A stretch of 64,000 bases of DNA from Pseudocitrobacter vendiensis (GTDB lineage: Bacteria > Pseudomonadota > Gammaproteobacteria > Enterobacterales > Enterobacteriaceae): assembly GCF_943590815.1 (NCBI RefSeq), contig NZ_CALSBS010000004.1:1-64000 (forward strand), written 5' to 3'. Shown piece after piece: positions 9,351 to 19,157 of this stretch (position 1 is its first letter; each line of letters opens with the position of its first letter). The notes below the pieces were generated by a model. That model searched no databases, had not been told where the DNA came from, and saw only the letters and a list, made by a program, of their open reading frames with translations. A program made the translations under genes and the position numbers.

Positions 9351-10094
9351 ATGACCAGGATGTGTCAGTTTGTTGTTTCCGCTGTTTTCATCGCATCGAC
9401 AGCCGTTTTCAGCCTCACCGCGCAAGCAGATATCGTGCTTTCCGGTACGCGCATTATTTACAATGCAGACCAGAAAGACGTTACTTTGCGCATGGAAAAC
9501 AAAGGCGCCCGCCCATTATTAGTCCAGACCTGGATTGATACCGGCAGCGAGAATGCCGACCCCAGCACATTGAAAGTGCCTTTTACCGTGACGCCGCCGG
9601 TTTCCCGCGTTGATGGTAAAAAAGGCCAAACGGTTAAAATTGCGTGGAACGCCAGCCAGACCCTTCCAGCCGATCGCGAAAGCATTTATTGGTTCAATGC
9701 GCTGGAAGTCCCCCCCAAGATGAGCGATGCCGATGCCAAAGGAAAAAACATTCTGCAACTGGCTTTCCGCACCCGTATCAAGCTGTTCTATCGCCCAACC
9801 GGTCTGGCGGGTAACCCGGCTGATGCACCAAAACAGTTAACCTGGCGTCTCCAGTCTTCAGCTGGAAAAGTGGTGCTGCAGGCGACAAACCCTACGCCTT
9901 ATCACGTCTCATTCAGCAGCATTACCCTTGGCTCAGGCGGTAATAAATATACCGTGGAGACCAGTATGGTCGCACCCATGAGCAGTGCGGAAATGGTGGT
10001 AAAAGGCGCTCCCCGTTCTGTGTCTGGTGCAACAGTTGATTACTCCGCCATTAATGATTTTGGCGGTGGCATTGACGGCCAAGTCAAACTTTGA
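9351..10094 (+). CDS. yadV: Fimbrial periplasmic chaperone (YadV/EcpD-like)
   Basis: A 247-aa PapD-type chaperone, near the E. coli YadV/EcpD size (246 aa). The signal peptide ends at AQA-DIVLSGTRIIYN, whose Arg belongs to the subunit-anchoring pair. The family signature LPADRESIYWFNALEVPP lies near residues 103-120, and RTRIKLFYRP supplies the second conserved basic residue. It caps pilins in the periplasm and delivers them to the usher encoded next. Confidence 0.92.
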   Translation: MTRMCQFVVSAVFIASTAVFSLTAQADIVLSGTRIIYNADQKDVTLRMENKGARPLLVQTWIDTGSENADPSTLKVPFTVTPPVSRVDGKKGQTVKIAWNASQTLPADRESIYWFNALEVPPKMSDADAKGKNILQLAFRTRIKLFYRPTGLAGNPADAPKQLTWRLQSSAGKVVLQATNPTPYHVSFSSITLGSGGNKYTVETSMVAPMSSAEMVVKGAPRSVSGATVDYSAINDFGGGIDGQVKL

Positions 10095-10126
10095 TGCCCA
10101 CAAATTATATCGGCTGAGATCGTACA

Positions 10127-12733
10127 ATGAAGCTCCCCTACGATGGCAAAAAAATTCAACGATCGCCGCTCGCTTGCCTGATTGCGTGCAGCCTGCTGCC
10201 CTGTACTCAAAATGTGTGGGGGGCAGACGAGACCGTTGAGTTTGATAACACGTTCCTGATGGGCGCAGGCGCCAGGGATATTGATGTCAATCGTTACAGC
10301 AAAGGTAACGCAACATTACCTGGACGCTATGACGTCAGCGTGTTTATTAATAACCAGGCCAGCGCCAATCTGAAAATCGAGTTTATTGAATTAGACCCTA
10401 AACACGCTGCTCAACCCTGCATCTCCGCGAACACGTTATTACAGCTGCATATTCGCCAGCCAGAAAAGCTAACGGATAACGCAATTTTGCAAAAACGCGA
10501 AAATGCTGCGCAGGATTGCCTCAACCTAGAGGTTGCTATTCCGCAATCAAGCGTCGCTTACAACAGCAATGATCAGCGGCTTGATATCAGCATGCCGCAA
10601 ATCTGGCTGCAAAGAACCTATGCCAACTATGTCGACGCCTCACTCTGGGATGAAGGCATCAATGCCGCAATGCTCTCTTACACCCTTAACGGCTGGCGCA
10701 GTGAATCCCCCAATCAAACCACAGAAACCAGCTACGCCGGACTAATGGGCGGTATCAATTTATGGGGATGGCATTTTCGCTCACATGGTAACTATTCGTG
10801 GGACAAAGAAGACGGCGGCAGTTTTGAATTTCAGGATAAATACCTGCAACGCGATATCGCCGCGCTTCGCTCTCAACTGGTGATGGGTGAAACCAATACC
10901 ACAGGAGAAACCTTCGACTCGGTGCCTATTCGCGGGATGCGACTCTATAGCGAAAGCCGCATGTTGCCACCCACGCTGGCATCGTATGCGCCCGTTATCC
11001 GTGGCGTGGCAAACTCTAACGCGAAAGTCACGATCACCCAAAACGGCTATAAAATTTATGAAACGACCGTACCACCAGGGCCATTCGCGATTGACGATCT
11101 CACCCCGGCAGGGTTCGGTGCCGACCTCGAAGTGACCATCACCGAATCGGACGGCTCAAAGCGTACGTTTAGTCAGGCCTATTCATCGGTGATCCAGATG
11201 ATGCGTCCCGGCGTAGGCAAATGGGATATCAGCGGCGGTGAGGTCAATAAAGAGGAACTTCAGGATAAACCGAACCTGCTGCAAGGGACCTACTATTACG
11301 GATTGAGCAACACCTTCACCGGCTACACTGGTCTGCAAATGACCGATAACGGCTACTGGGCCGGTTTACTGGGGGTGGGGATGAATACATCGCTGGGCGC
11401 ATTCTCCTTCGATGTTACTCAGTCTCATGCCGAAATCCCTGACGATAAAACCTATAGTGGGCAGAGCTACCGTATTTCATGGAACAAATATTTCGCCCCG
11501 ACCGAAACGTCACTCAACATTGCCGCCTATCGCTACTCCACTGAAAACTATCTGGGGCTAAACGACGCGTTAACGCTGATTAATTCAGCCAATCATCCTG
11601 ATGAAGAGGACTACTCGGGTATTGTCAGTTATGCGCGCATGAAAAATCAGTTCAGCGTTAGCATTAACCAAACGTTAAAAAGTGATGAACGTGACTATGG
11701 ATCTTTCTATGTGAATGGCACATGGACAGATTACTGGGTAACCAACGAATCACAGAGCAGTTTTTCCTTTGGCTACAGTAATTCCTTTAACTGGGCGAGC
11801 TACAGCGTCAGCCTGCAACGCACATACGATGAAGACAATAAGAAGGATGATTCAGTTTACCTGAGCGTGACCATTCCGCTTGATAAACTGCTGGGTCGTG
11901 ATAGCCGCCAGGGTGGCTTCAAAACGCTGAACACCAGCGTTAACAGCGATATGAAAGGGAGTTCGCAATATAACGCCATTGCCTCGGGCTACAGCCAGGA
12001 TAATCGCTGGAGTTACAGCGTGAATACTGCCTATAACGCGCAGAAAAACAGTGACAGCCTGAAAAGTATCAGCGGTTATACCAGCTATGAATCGCCGTGG
12101 GGAACATTTTCAGGCTCAGCCTCCACCAGTAGCGATCACTCACGTCAGTATGGGCTCAGCACCGATGGCGGTTTTGTACTCCACCGCCACGGGCTGACCT
12201 TCAGTAACGACAGTTTTACCGACTCTGACACGTTGGCGCTGATCAACGCCCCCGGTGCAAAGGGCGCGCGCATTAACTTTGGTAACAGCACCATCGATCG
12301 CTTTGGCTACGGCGTGAGCAGTTCACTGTCACCGTATCGGGAAAATACTGTCGTGCTCGATGTTAACGATCTGGATAACGACGTGGAGCTCAAAAACACC
12401 AGTAGCATCGCCATTCCGCGCCAGGGTTCCGTCATTTTCAGCCATTTTGACACCGACACCGGGCGTTCTGCCATTCTCAATTTACTGCGCAGCAACAATC
12501 AGCCCGTGCCGTTTGCTTCTGATATTACCGACGAAAAAGGGACCTCTATCGGGACCGTCGGACAGGGTAGTCAGGCATTTGTACGTGGTATTGCCGACAG
12601 CGGTGAATTGACGGTCACCTGGTATGAGAAAAATAGTCGCCAGCAGTGCCGTATTCATTATCAGATACCGTCATCACCCACCATGACCGGTAAAACTATC
12701 GTACTCAACGGCGTGCCATGCACCCAGCAATAA
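10127..12733 (+). CDS. htrE: Outer membrane fimbrial usher (HtrE-like)
   Basis: An 868-aa usher (E. coli HtrE 865 aa). It forms the outer membrane pore that recruits chaperone-pilin complexes and assembles the fibre. The mature N-terminus has the usher start VEFDNTFLMG, then the N-terminal domain with the NAMLSYTLNG-type segment, the plug and barrel region (GMRLYSESRMLPP; YETTVPPGPFAIDDL) and the C-terminal domain ending in CRIHYQIP and a late cysteine (GVPCTQQ). It lies 32 bases after the chaperone stop. Confidence 0.93.
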   Translation: MKLPYDGKKIQRSPLACLIACSLLPCTQNVWGADETVEFDNTFLMGAGARDIDVNRYSKGNATLPGRYDVSVFINNQASANLKIEFIELDPKHAAQPCISANTLLQLHIRQPEKLTDNAILQKRENAAQDCLNLEVAIPQSSVAYNSNDQRLDISMPQIWLQRTYANYVDASLWDEGINAAMLSYTLNGWRSESPNQTTETSYAGLMGGINLWGWHFRSHGNYSWDKEDGGSFEFQDKYLQRDIAALRSQLVMGETNTTGETFDSVPIRGMRLYSESRMLPPTLASYAPVIRGVANSNAKVTITQNGYKIYETTVPPGPFAIDDLTPAGFGADLEVTITESDGSKRTFSQAYSSVIQMMRPGVGKWDISGGEVNKEELQDKPNLLQGTYYYGLSNTFTGYTGLQMTDNGYWAGLLGVGMNTSLGAFSFDVTQSHAEIPDDKTYSGQSYRISWNKYFAPTETSLNIAAYRYSTENYLGLNDALTLINSANHPDEEDYSGIVSYARMKNQFSVSINQTLKSDERDYGSFYVNGTWTDYWVTNESQSSFSFGYSNSFNWASYSVSLQRTYDEDNKKDDSVYLSVTIPLDKLLGRDSRQGGFKTLNTSVNSDMKGSSQYNAIASGYSQDNRWSYSVNTAYNAQKNSDSLKSISGYTSYESPWGTFSGSASTSSDHSRQYGLSTDGGFVLHRHGLTFSNDSFTDSDTLALINAPGAKGARINFGNSTIDRFGYGVSSSLSPYRENTVVLDVNDLDNDVELKNTSSIAIPRQGSVIFSHFDTDTGRSAILNLLRSNNQPVPFASDITDEKGTSIGTVGQGSQAFVRGIADSGELTVTWYEKNSRQQCRIHYQIPSSPTMTGKTIVLNGVPCTQQ

Positions 12734-12749
12734 TGTTCCAGGAGAGGAA

Positions 12750-13322
12750 ATGAGAACTTTTTTACTACCGCCCCTGCTGCTGCTGACGTCGCTTTGTCTC
12801 CGCCCTGCACTGGCAACCGATCTTTCGGTCAACTTTACCGCAACAATCAAAGAGACGACCTGTGCCATGACGCTCAATGCATTGAATGGGGCCAATATCA
12901 GCGGTGATGCCGCAGCGAATAACTATTATCTGGATCTGCCTGACATGGGCGTTTCGGACATTGTGAATAAATCGTCAATGTCGGAGGCTAATTTTAAAAT
13001 CCTTCCCAGCAATTGTAATAACTATATTTCCAGCATGTCGATGACGCTTAATGGCGCAGTCAGCGGCTATACAGATTCGTTAATCGCTAATGACCAGACC
13101 GTTTCGGGGCATACCAACTATGTTGGTCTTGGTATTAAACGTATGAACGCAAATGAAAATCTCCGTTTTAAACTCAACGGTAGCCAGCGAGTCACCTGGA
13201 CGAGTGATGAAATAAGTAATGGATTGGATCTCACTGCCATGCTTCGTCAGACCACCACAGCGAATCCGATCACCACTGGACAATTCCAGGCCAAAGTGAC
13301 TTTCGTCTTTACCTACGAATAG
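12750..13322 (+). CDS. yadM: Minor fimbrial subunit (YadM-like)
   Basis: A 190-aa secreted pilin-like protein. The signal peptide ends at ALA-TDLSVNF. The pilin cysteines are in KETTCAMT and PSNCNN, and the C-terminus is KVTFVFTYE, typical of a donor/acceptor strand pilin. AGGAGAGGAA precedes the ATG. The position directly after the usher matches yadM in the E. coli yad operon; this positional argument is stronger than my recall of the YadM sequence. Confidence 0.75.
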   Translation: MRTFLLPPLLLLTSLCLRPALATDLSVNFTATIKETTCAMTLNALNGANISGDAAANNYYLDLPDMGVSDIVNKSSMSEANFKILPSNCNNYISSMSMTLNGAVSGYTDSLIANDQTVSGHTNYVGLGIKRMNANENLRFKLNGSQRVTWTSDEISNGLDLTAMLRQTTTANPITTGQFQAKVTFVFTYE

Positions 13323-13333
13323 CAGGTTTGTTT

Positions 13334-13930
13334 ATGAATTATCAAAATATAACCTTTGTATTGCTGCTGTGCTTTGGATATATCGCCATCGGCCACGCCG
13401 CCAGTAGCTCTATGGACGTTACGGTACGCGCTAAGGTCATTGCCAGTACCTGCACGGCGGAATTGCGCAATGCGCAGGATCAGCAAGCCACCACCATCGC
13501 AATTGGCGATGTCTATCTCAACGAGCTTTCCGCTAAATCGAAATACCAGAACTTCAGCCTGGTGTTTTCAAACTGCGAAGGGTTAGCAAAGGATCAGGCC
13601 AAAGTTGTGCTTTCTGCACAGACGGGCTGCGATGGCGCTTCCAGTTCCGGTGGCGGATATCGTAATGAACTGACGACGGCGGACGATGATGCGGCAACCG
13701 GTGTCGCAGTTGAAGTGTGGACGACGAATCAGCCAGAAGGTCAGGGCAGCATTCAGCTTAATTGTAAAACCAAACCGACCAGCATTGTCGATTTAACCGC
13801 GGCAACAGGCTCGAATATTGTCCACTGGCCGCTTAGTGCCCGAATTGTCATTGCATCGGATAATACCATCGCGGATGTTCGTGCAGGTCAATTCTCCACC
13901 AACGCTATATTTTTTGTAACCTATGAGTAG
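13334..13930 (+). CDS. yadL: Minor fimbrial subunit (YadL-like)
   Basis: A 198-aa pilin-like protein. The signal peptide MNYQNITFVLLLCFGYIAIG ends at GHA-ASSSMDV. Cysteines occur in STCTAEL and FSNCEG, with an additional later pair (TGC, NCK), and the tail is NAIFFVTYE. A TTG at 13328 is in frame, but the ATG at 13334 has AGCAGG at the right distance. The next gene begins immediately after the stop codon, indicating tight coupling. Confidence 0.72.
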   Translation: MNYQNITFVLLLCFGYIAIGHAASSSMDVTVRAKVIASTCTAELRNAQDQQATTIAIGDVYLNELSAKSKYQNFSLVFSNCEGLAKDQAKVVLSAQTGCDGASSSGGGYRNELTTADDDAATGVAVEVWTTNQPEGQGSIQLNCKTKPTSIVDLTAATGSNIVHWPLSARIVIASDNTIADVRAGQFSTNAIFFVTYE

Positions 13931-14503
13931 ATGATGATGAAAACATTTATCTACATATTCGCACTGTGGTTTTCATACAATGCCATTGCCGCCAGCACCA
14001 ATATTAATATGACCGCCAATATTGTCAGCACCAGCTGTAAAGTCACGTTCGACAATAGTGGGAGTATTGATTTAGGAACGGTGGATTACAACTACCTGAA
14101 CAATAATACTTCCGTCGATCGCGTTTATACCGGTGGTCACTCGTTCTACATTTCTGTCAGCGACTGTGCGCAGGTTGCAGGAAAGAACCCTGCTCGTCTT
14201 ACAGTGAGTTTTACGCCCGTCGCTGGTACGCTCGGTGCAACAAACCAACAGGTTTTCGCTAATCAGACGACTAATGGCGCTAAAAATGTCGGCATCGTGA
14301 TCTTATCCACTCAGGATGCGCAAAATATTTTCAATGTACTGGATACCCACGGTCAATCGCAGAGCATTTATCCTGTGAGTGCCGATCAGTTAGCTAATGC
14401 TACTTATCATTTTCATGCGAGGATGCAGAAGGTCGACCTGACGCAAGCCGCGACAGCCGGCTTAGTACGAGCCAGTGTGTTTGTGGGTGTTTATTATGAG
14501 TAA
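13931..14503 (+). CDS. yadK: Minor fimbrial subunit (YadK-like)
   Basis: A 190-aa pilin-like protein that starts at the base after the previous stop, at a run of three ATG codons (13931, 13934, 13937), so the exact start is uncertain. The signal peptide ends near AIA-ASTNINMTAN. The cysteine pair is in STSCKVTF and VSDCAQ, and the tail is RASVFVGVYYE. The order after yadL and before the adhesin matches yadK. It is probably a tip-fibrillum or adaptor subunit (inference). Confidence 0.72.
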   Translation: MMMKTFIYIFALWFSYNAIAASTNINMTANIVSTSCKVTFDNSGSIDLGTVDYNYLNNNTSVDRVYTGGHSFYISVSDCAQVAGKNPARLTVSFTPVAGTLGATNQQVFANQTTNGAKNVGIVILSTQDAQNIFNVLDTHGQSQSIYPVSADQLANATYHFHARMQKVDLTQAATAGLVRASVFVGVYYE

Positions 14504-14529
14504 TGTTTTTCGTTTTCAAGGATGATGAA

Positions 14530-15744
14530 ATGAACCGTTTACAGCTAACAACGTGGGGCAACATTTTATTGCTATTATTGCCCCTATATTCAGGCTGCCT
14601 CCAGGCCGCATACACACTTGTTGTCGGAGGTAAAGATACCACTGGTGATCGAGTTCAAAACAATGGTCCGGCTAGTGATGGTTATTCCACTACCATCTAT
14701 ACTACGGGTAGCAGCCAGGTCGTGATTGGGCGTGCCACAGCACTGCAATACAGCAATGTTAAAATCAAGCTAGATCTGGATACCGCTGCCATTCCTAATA
14801 CAGGGGTTATTTACTGCTCCCCTGACGGTACGGGCGGACCGATTTCACTGGAGAACCATTTTATTAAAAGTCCGTACATCTACGATGGTCACCAACTTTT
14901 TAAAACCAATATTCAAGGGCTGTATTTTACCGCACGCATGTATGGTCTTTGGTCGTATGGTGTAGAGTCATCAGACAACTTTTATATCGGTGATACAAAT
15001 CCACAACCACTGGATCTTCGCACATCAACGTGCCCGGGCAGTTCTGGATGGTATCTGACCCTTGGTGGCTTAGTCTCTCAAATGGACATCGACTTATATA
15101 ACGACGCTACCTTTGACCCCGATGCCAGCGGCAGCATTGCCCTGCTGAGTGACGCACCCTATCACTACTCTCTGAAAAATCAGTCCCCTGGCGGAAATCT
15201 CAAATCCCGTACAATTTTTCAGACGTTTAATATGGGAAATGTCACGTTAACCTCTCCTACCTGTTTGTCGGCGGTCCTCACTGGCAGCAGTGTCAGTCAG
15301 GGTGACACGGTAGGTTTGGGCGAATACAGTCCAAAAGAAGTTATTGACGGTGCGAATGGTGTGCCTTTTTCGATCACACTAAAAGGATGTTACCGGGTAA
15401 CAGACATCGAAGTAAAATTGACGACAGGAGCTCCTGCGCTATCAGCGTCGCTATTGGGCAACTCGCTTACAGCAAATGCGGCAAGCGGTGTAGGTGTAGA
15501 GATCAAAGGTAAGCCCAACTCACATTATCCAGAAGTGACGCTGATGCCCAACGACGCCTCCTCAATCTATAAAGCGTATGGCGATAACCCGGATAACTCA
15601 AACGGTATTATTGGCAGTAACTCTTCGGGTTCTCCTGCCGACCAAACGCTGAATTTCACCGCGACTCTTAAGCAGGATGACAATCAGCAGATCCGGGCCG
15701 GAGATTTTAAAGCGACTGGCATCTTCTCAATCACCTACCCCTGA
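14530..15744 (+). CDS. yadC: Fimbrial tip adhesin (YadC-like)
   Basis: A 404-aa two-domain adhesin (E. coli YadC 412 aa). After the signal peptide (LLLLLPLYSGCLQA-AYTL), a roughly 220-aa lectin-like domain precedes a C-terminal pilin domain that starts near TSPTCLSAVL and ends in GIFSITYP. The upstream ATG at 14503 overlaps the yadK stop, but the ATG at 14530 has AAGGATGA before it and gives a better signal peptide. Being last, single and largest of the non-usher genes fits a tip adhesin. The receptor cannot be read from the sequence. Confidence 0.82.
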   Translation: MNRLQLTTWGNILLLLLPLYSGCLQAAYTLVVGGKDTTGDRVQNNGPASDGYSTTIYTTGSSQVVIGRATALQYSNVKIKLDLDTAAIPNTGVIYCSPDGTGGPISLENHFIKSPYIYDGHQLFKTNIQGLYFTARMYGLWSYGVESSDNFYIGDTNPQPLDLRTSTCPGSSGWYLTLGGLVSQMDIDLYNDATFDPDASGSIALLSDAPYHYSLKNQSPGGNLKSRTIFQTFNMGNVTLTSPTCLSAVLTGSSVSQGDTVGLGEYSPKEVIDGANGVPFSITLKGCYRVTDIEVKLTTGAPALSASLLGNSLTANAASGVGVEIKGKPNSHYPEVTLMPNDASSIYKAYGDNPDNSNGIIGSNSSGSPADQTLNFTATLKQDDNQQIRAGDFKATGIFSITYP

Positions 15745-15752
15745 GCCCCGCT

Positions 15753-15777
15753 ACCGGCAGGTCCCCCTGCCGGTTTT
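15753..15777 (+). terminator. Terminator of the fimbrial operon
   Basis: A 9-bp stem, ACCGGCAGG with CCTGCCGGT, a 4-base loop and a short T run lie 9 bases after the adhesin stop, before panB. Confidence 0.8.
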
Positions 15778-15862
15778 GACCACAAAGGGCTAACACTCAT
15801 CACTGACATCCCCTACAATGCGCCAATCCTATCGATAACACTTATGACTAACAGGGGTTATG

Positions 15863-16657
15863 ATGAAACCGACCACCATCTCCTTACTGAATAAATACAA
15901 ACAAGAAAAAAAACGCTTCGCCACCATTACCGCTTACGACTACAGCTTCGCCAAACTGTTTGCTGATGAAGGGCTGAACGTGATGCTGGTTGGCGATTCT
16001 CTGGGTATGACTGTTCAGGGGCACGACTCCACACTCCCGGTAACCGTTGAAGATATCGCTTATCACACCGCCGCCGTGCGTCGTGGCGCACCAAATTGCC
16101 TGCTGCTGGCTGACCTGCCGTTTATGGCTTACGCCACCCCGGAACAGGCCTTTGAAAATGCCGCCACAGTAATGCGTGCCGGAGCCAATATGGTCAAAAT
16201 TGAAGGCGGCGCATGGTTGGTTGAGACGGTACAAATGCTGACTGAACGCGCAGTTCCGGTGTGTGGTCATTTAGGTTTAACCCCACAGTCAGTTAATATA
16301 TTTGGCGGCTACAAAGTACAAGGGCGTGGCGATGAAGCGAGCGATCAACTGCTCAGCGATGCGTTAGCCTTAGAAGCCGCTGGTGCACAGTTGCTGGTGC
16401 TGGAATGCGTACCGGTTGAACTGGCGAAACGCATTACCGAAGCGCTGGCGATTCCGGTCATCGGTATCGGGGCGGGCAACGTCACCGACGGGCAGATTCT
16501 GGTGATGCACGATGCGTTTGGCATTACCGGCGGCCATATCCCTAAATTTGCCAAAAATTTCCTCGCCGAAACGGGCGACATCCGCGCAGCGGTGCGTCAG
16601 TATATGGCTGAAGTCGAGTCCGGCGTTTATCCGGGCGAAGAACACAGTTTCCATTAA
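15863..16657 (+). CDS. panB: 3-methyl-2-oxobutanoate hydroxymethyltransferase
   Basis: A 264-aa ketopantoate hydroxymethyltransferase, the first committed step of pantothenate synthesis, which uses methylenetetrahydrofolate. The TIM-barrel metal site Asp45 (LVGDSLGM) and the later acidic ligands (LLADLPF, KIEGG) are intact. Two adjacent ATGs (15860 and 15863) are possible. The second matches the E. coli start MKPTTISLL and is better spaced from AGGGG. panC follows after 11 bases. Confidence 0.96.
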   Translation: MKPTTISLLNKYKQEKKRFATITAYDYSFAKLFADEGLNVMLVGDSLGMTVQGHDSTLPVTVEDIAYHTAAVRRGAPNCLLLADLPFMAYATPEQAFENAATVMRAGANMVKIEGGAWLVETVQMLTERAVPVCGHLGLTPQSVNIFGGYKVQGRGDEASDQLLSDALALEAAGAQLLVLECVPVELAKRITEALAIPVIGIGAGNVTDGQILVMHDAFGITGGHIPKFAKNFLAETGDIRAAVRQYMAEVESGVYPGEEHSFH

Positions 16658-16668
16658 GGAGTCACGTT

Positions 16669-17520
16669 GTGTTAATTATCGAAACCCTGCCGCTGCTGCG
16701 TCAGCATATCCGCCGTCTGCGTATGGAAGGCAAGCGCGTGGCGCTGGTGCCTACTATGGGCAATTTACATGATGGTCATATGAAGCTGGTTGATGAAGCG
16801 AAAGCGCGGGCCGATGTGGTCGTGGTCAGTATTTTCGTTAACCCGATGCAGTTTGACCGCCCGGAAGATCTGGCTCGTTATCCACGCACTTTGCAGGAAG
16901 ACTGCGAGAAACTAAACAAACGTAAAGTGGATCTGGTTTTCGCGCCGTCAGCACAGGAAATCTATCCTCAGGGCACCGAAAACCATACCTTTGTCGACGT
17001 ACCGGGTCTCTCCACCATGCTCGAAGGCGCCAGCCGCCCAGGGCACTTCCGCGGTGTCTCCACCATCGTCAGCAAGCTCTTTAACCTGATCCAGCCTGAC
17101 ATTGCCTGCTTCGGCGAGAAAGATTTCCAACAGCTGGCGCTTATTCGCAAGATGGTTGCCGATTTGGGCTTCGATATTGAAATCGTGGGCGTACCGATTA
17201 TCCGCGCCAAAGATGGCCTGGCGCTCAGTTCACGTAACGGCTACCTGACGTCAGATCAGCGTAAGATCGCGCCAGGGCTGTATAAAGTGCTCAGTAACAT
17301 GGCAGAAAAACTGCAAAACGGTGAGCGCGATCAGCAGGAAATCATCGCCATCGCCGAGCAGGAACTGAATGAAAAAGGCTTCCGCGCCGACGACATTCAG
17401 ATCCGCGATGCGGATACCCTGCTCGACCTGACCGACAACAGCAAACGTGCGGTGATCCTGATGGCTGCGTGGCTCGGACAGGCACGCCTGATCGACAACA
17501 AAATTGTCGAATTAGGCTGA
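16669..17520 (+). CDS. panC: Pantothenate synthetase
   Basis: A 283-aa pantoate-beta-alanine ligase, which condenses pantoate and beta-alanine with ATP through an acyl-adenylate. The HIGH-type motif of the nucleotidyltransferase superfamily appears as [10 protein letters not shown] near residue 30, and the KMSKS-like region as [10 protein letters not shown]. The start codon is GTG, preceded by TAAGGAG at 16655-16661. It is cotranscribed with panB, and its substrate beta-alanine comes from PanD, encoded beyond the intervening nuclease gene. Confidence 0.96.
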   Translation: MLIIETLPLLRQHIRRLRMEGKRVALVPTMGNLHDGHMKLVDEAKARADVVVVSIFVNPMQFDRPEDLARYPRTLQEDCEKLNKRKVDLVFAPSAQEIYPQGTENHTFVDVPGLSTMLEGASRPGHFRGVSTIVSKLFNLIQPDIACFGEKDFQQLALIRKMVADLGFDIEIVGVPIIRAKDGLALSSRNGYLTSDQRKIAPGLYKVLSNMAEKLQNGERDQQEIIAIAEQELNEKGFRADDIQIRDADTLLDLTDNSKRAVILMAAWLGQARLIDNKIVELG

Positions 17521-17529
17521 ATGACCGAA

Positions 17530-17557
17530 ACTGGCGCTAACGACGGTTAGCGCCAGT
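17530..17557. terminator. Bidirectional hairpin between panC and rpnC
   Basis: A perfect 12-bp stem, ACTGGCGCTAAC with GTTAGCGCCAGT, with a 4-base loop. Its right arm contains the stop codon of the opposing nuclease gene. U runs are short on both sides, so termination efficiency is uncertain. Confidence 0.7.
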
Positions 17558-18497
17558 CGGGGATTTTGTCGATTTCTTCGCGGGTTAAGTCGGTCATCTC
17601 CGCAACGAATTCTGGCGACATACCGCTTTTCAGCATGCGGGCCGCAACCCGATGTGTGGCATTGCTTTCACCTTGTCGCATGCCTTGTTGCATACCCTGT
17701 TGCATACCTTGTTGCATGCCCTGCTCTAATCCCTTCAATATTCCCTGCTCTTCAAGCCACTCGGCGACAGTTCCCATTGTTTTCTCCTTTGACAAACGCT
17801 TTCCCAGTTCCCGGTAGAATATTTTCGGTTGTTCGGTATGACCACGCAGTAGCATATAGTTTACCAGCGTGATTAATTGACTTTCGGTAGTGTACTCCGC
17901 ACTTAAAAGGGTGACCAGACCCTCCAGCATTTTCATTAAGTCGCGCTGGCGAATATACTTTTGCAGTAGCTCAAGTATGGCCACGCGGCGATGCTGCATA
18001 ATTTCATCGTCCGGTAACACGGTAACGTCCACCAGCGTGAAAGGTTCGCTGTAAAGGCGTCGCGCCAGTTCCGGCGAGGCAAACATATCCATCCAGCACA
18101 TGGAGTAGGGGTAAGGCGATGTTTTTCCCTGGTAGAAAAGAATAGGTACCACCAGCGGTAACTGATGATACCCCGCTTCGAGATGGCGGTGCATCGCGGC
18201 AATGGCGTAGCGCATCATGCGAAAGGCAATTTTCTTGCTCGGCGTGCTCTGGTGCTCTATCAGAATATGCAGATAACCGGGATGTCCCTGCATCGATACG
18301 GAGTAAAGCACGTCAGAGTACTGCTCCTGTAAACTCTCTTCGACAAAATTCCCGGATTCCAGCGTGAGCGTACTCAGGTCGCAAATTGCTTTGATGTCCT
18401 CCGGCAGGTGAATATCCAGAAAATCACGTGCCGTATCGGTGTGCGTCAAAAAGTTTTTGAAAACCGCATCATGCGGCGTATTGGCGACTGTTTCCAT
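17547..18497 (-). CDS. rpnC: Rpn family recombination-promoting nuclease (RpnC/YadD-like)
   Basis: A 316-aa protein of the Rpn/PF04754 family, PD-(D/E)XK-type nucleases that raise RecA-independent recombination in E. coli. The N-terminus TPHDAVFKNFL, the acidic segment YSDVLYSV and the EHQS...KKIAFRMMRY block are the family core. Near residues 265-280 a Gln-Gly-Met repeat (QGMQ, about four units) precedes the C-terminal helical tail. E. coli yadD occupies the same slot between panC and panD. The frame is open to an ATG at 18515; I prefer 18497 because it gives METVANTPHD. The stop lies inside a terminator-like hairpin. Confidence 0.88.
   Translation of the reverse strand: METVANTPHDAVFKNFLTHTDTARDFLDIHLPEDIKAICDLSTLTLESGNFVEESLQEQYSDVLYSVSMQGHPGYLHILIEHQSTPSKKIAFRMMRYAIAAMHRHLEAGYHQLPLVVPILFYQGKTSPYPYSMCWMDMFASPELARRLYSEPFTLVDVTVLPDDEIMQHRRVAILELLQKYIRQRDLMKMLEGLVTLLSAEYTTESQLITLVNYMLLRGHTEQPKIFYRELGKRLSKEKTMGTVAEWLEEQGILKGLEQGMQQGMQQGMQQGMRQGESNATHRVAARMLKSGMSPEFVAEMTDLTREEIDKIPDWR
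17677..17724. repeat. 12-bp tandem repeat inside rpnC
   Basis: Four near-identical 12-base units of the type CATGCCTTGTTG occur in a row, coding on the minus strand for repeated Gln-Gly-Met-Gln. The unit length is a multiple of three, so slippage would lengthen or shorten a linker without shifting the frame. Confidence 0.85.
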
Positions 18498-18771
18498 TAT
18501 CCCGGCCTTTACCATTCATCCTGTGTGCGCAGTATCGCTGGAACCACGGCGCGGCGTCAGCCACGTATTTATATCGCCTCGAGCAGGCTCGGGATAAAAA
18601 TCAACGGTATACATTCATTACCGTCGGTTTCTCGCAGCTGTACGCAAACTGTGCGAAGAAACGACACCAGATGAGTAGACACCCAACCAAAATCGGGCAA
18701 TACTGCCAGGAATTTCCTGAAGCTGGTATTCACATCAGCTTTGTTATCGTTATGGTAGAAAGGTAGAAGTT

Positions 18772-19152
18772 ATGATTCGCACTATGCTGCAAGGTAAGCT
18801 CCATCGCGTCAAAGTGACCCAGGCTGACCTGCACTACGAAGGCTCTTGCGCCATTGACCAGGATTTCCTCGACGCAGCCGGTATTCTTGAAAACGAAGCC
18901 ATTGATATCTGGAACGTGACCAATGGTAAGCGCTTTTCCACTTACGCGATCGCGGCAGAGCGCGGTTCCCGCATCATCTCTGTGAACGGTGCGGCGGCGC
19001 ACTGTGCCGAAGTGGGCGATATTGTGATCATCGCAAGCTTCGTCACCATGCCGGATGAAGAAGCCCGCACCTGGCGTCCAAAAGTCGCTTATTTCGAAGG
19101 CGACAACGAGATGAAACGCACTGCGAAAGCGATCCCGGTTCAGGTTGCCTGA
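18772..19152 (+). CDS. panD: Aspartate 1-decarboxylase proenzyme
   Basis: A 126-aa pyruvoyl-dependent enzyme that makes beta-alanine from aspartate for pantothenate. The self-cleavage site Gly24-Ser25 is visible in HYEGSCAID, and the catalytic region around Lys9 and Tyr58 is conserved. It lies about 275 bases downstream of the divergent rpnC start. The intervening DNA holds no further gene that I can support. PanM, its maturation factor, is not in the window. Confidence 0.96.
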   Translation: MIRTMLQGKLHRVKVTQADLHYEGSCAIDQDFLDAAGILENEAIDIWNVTNGKRFSTYAIAAERGSRIISVNGAAAHCAEVGDIVIIASFVTMPDEEARTWRPKVAYFEGDNEMKRTAKAIPVQVA

Positions 19153-19157
19153 TTGCC

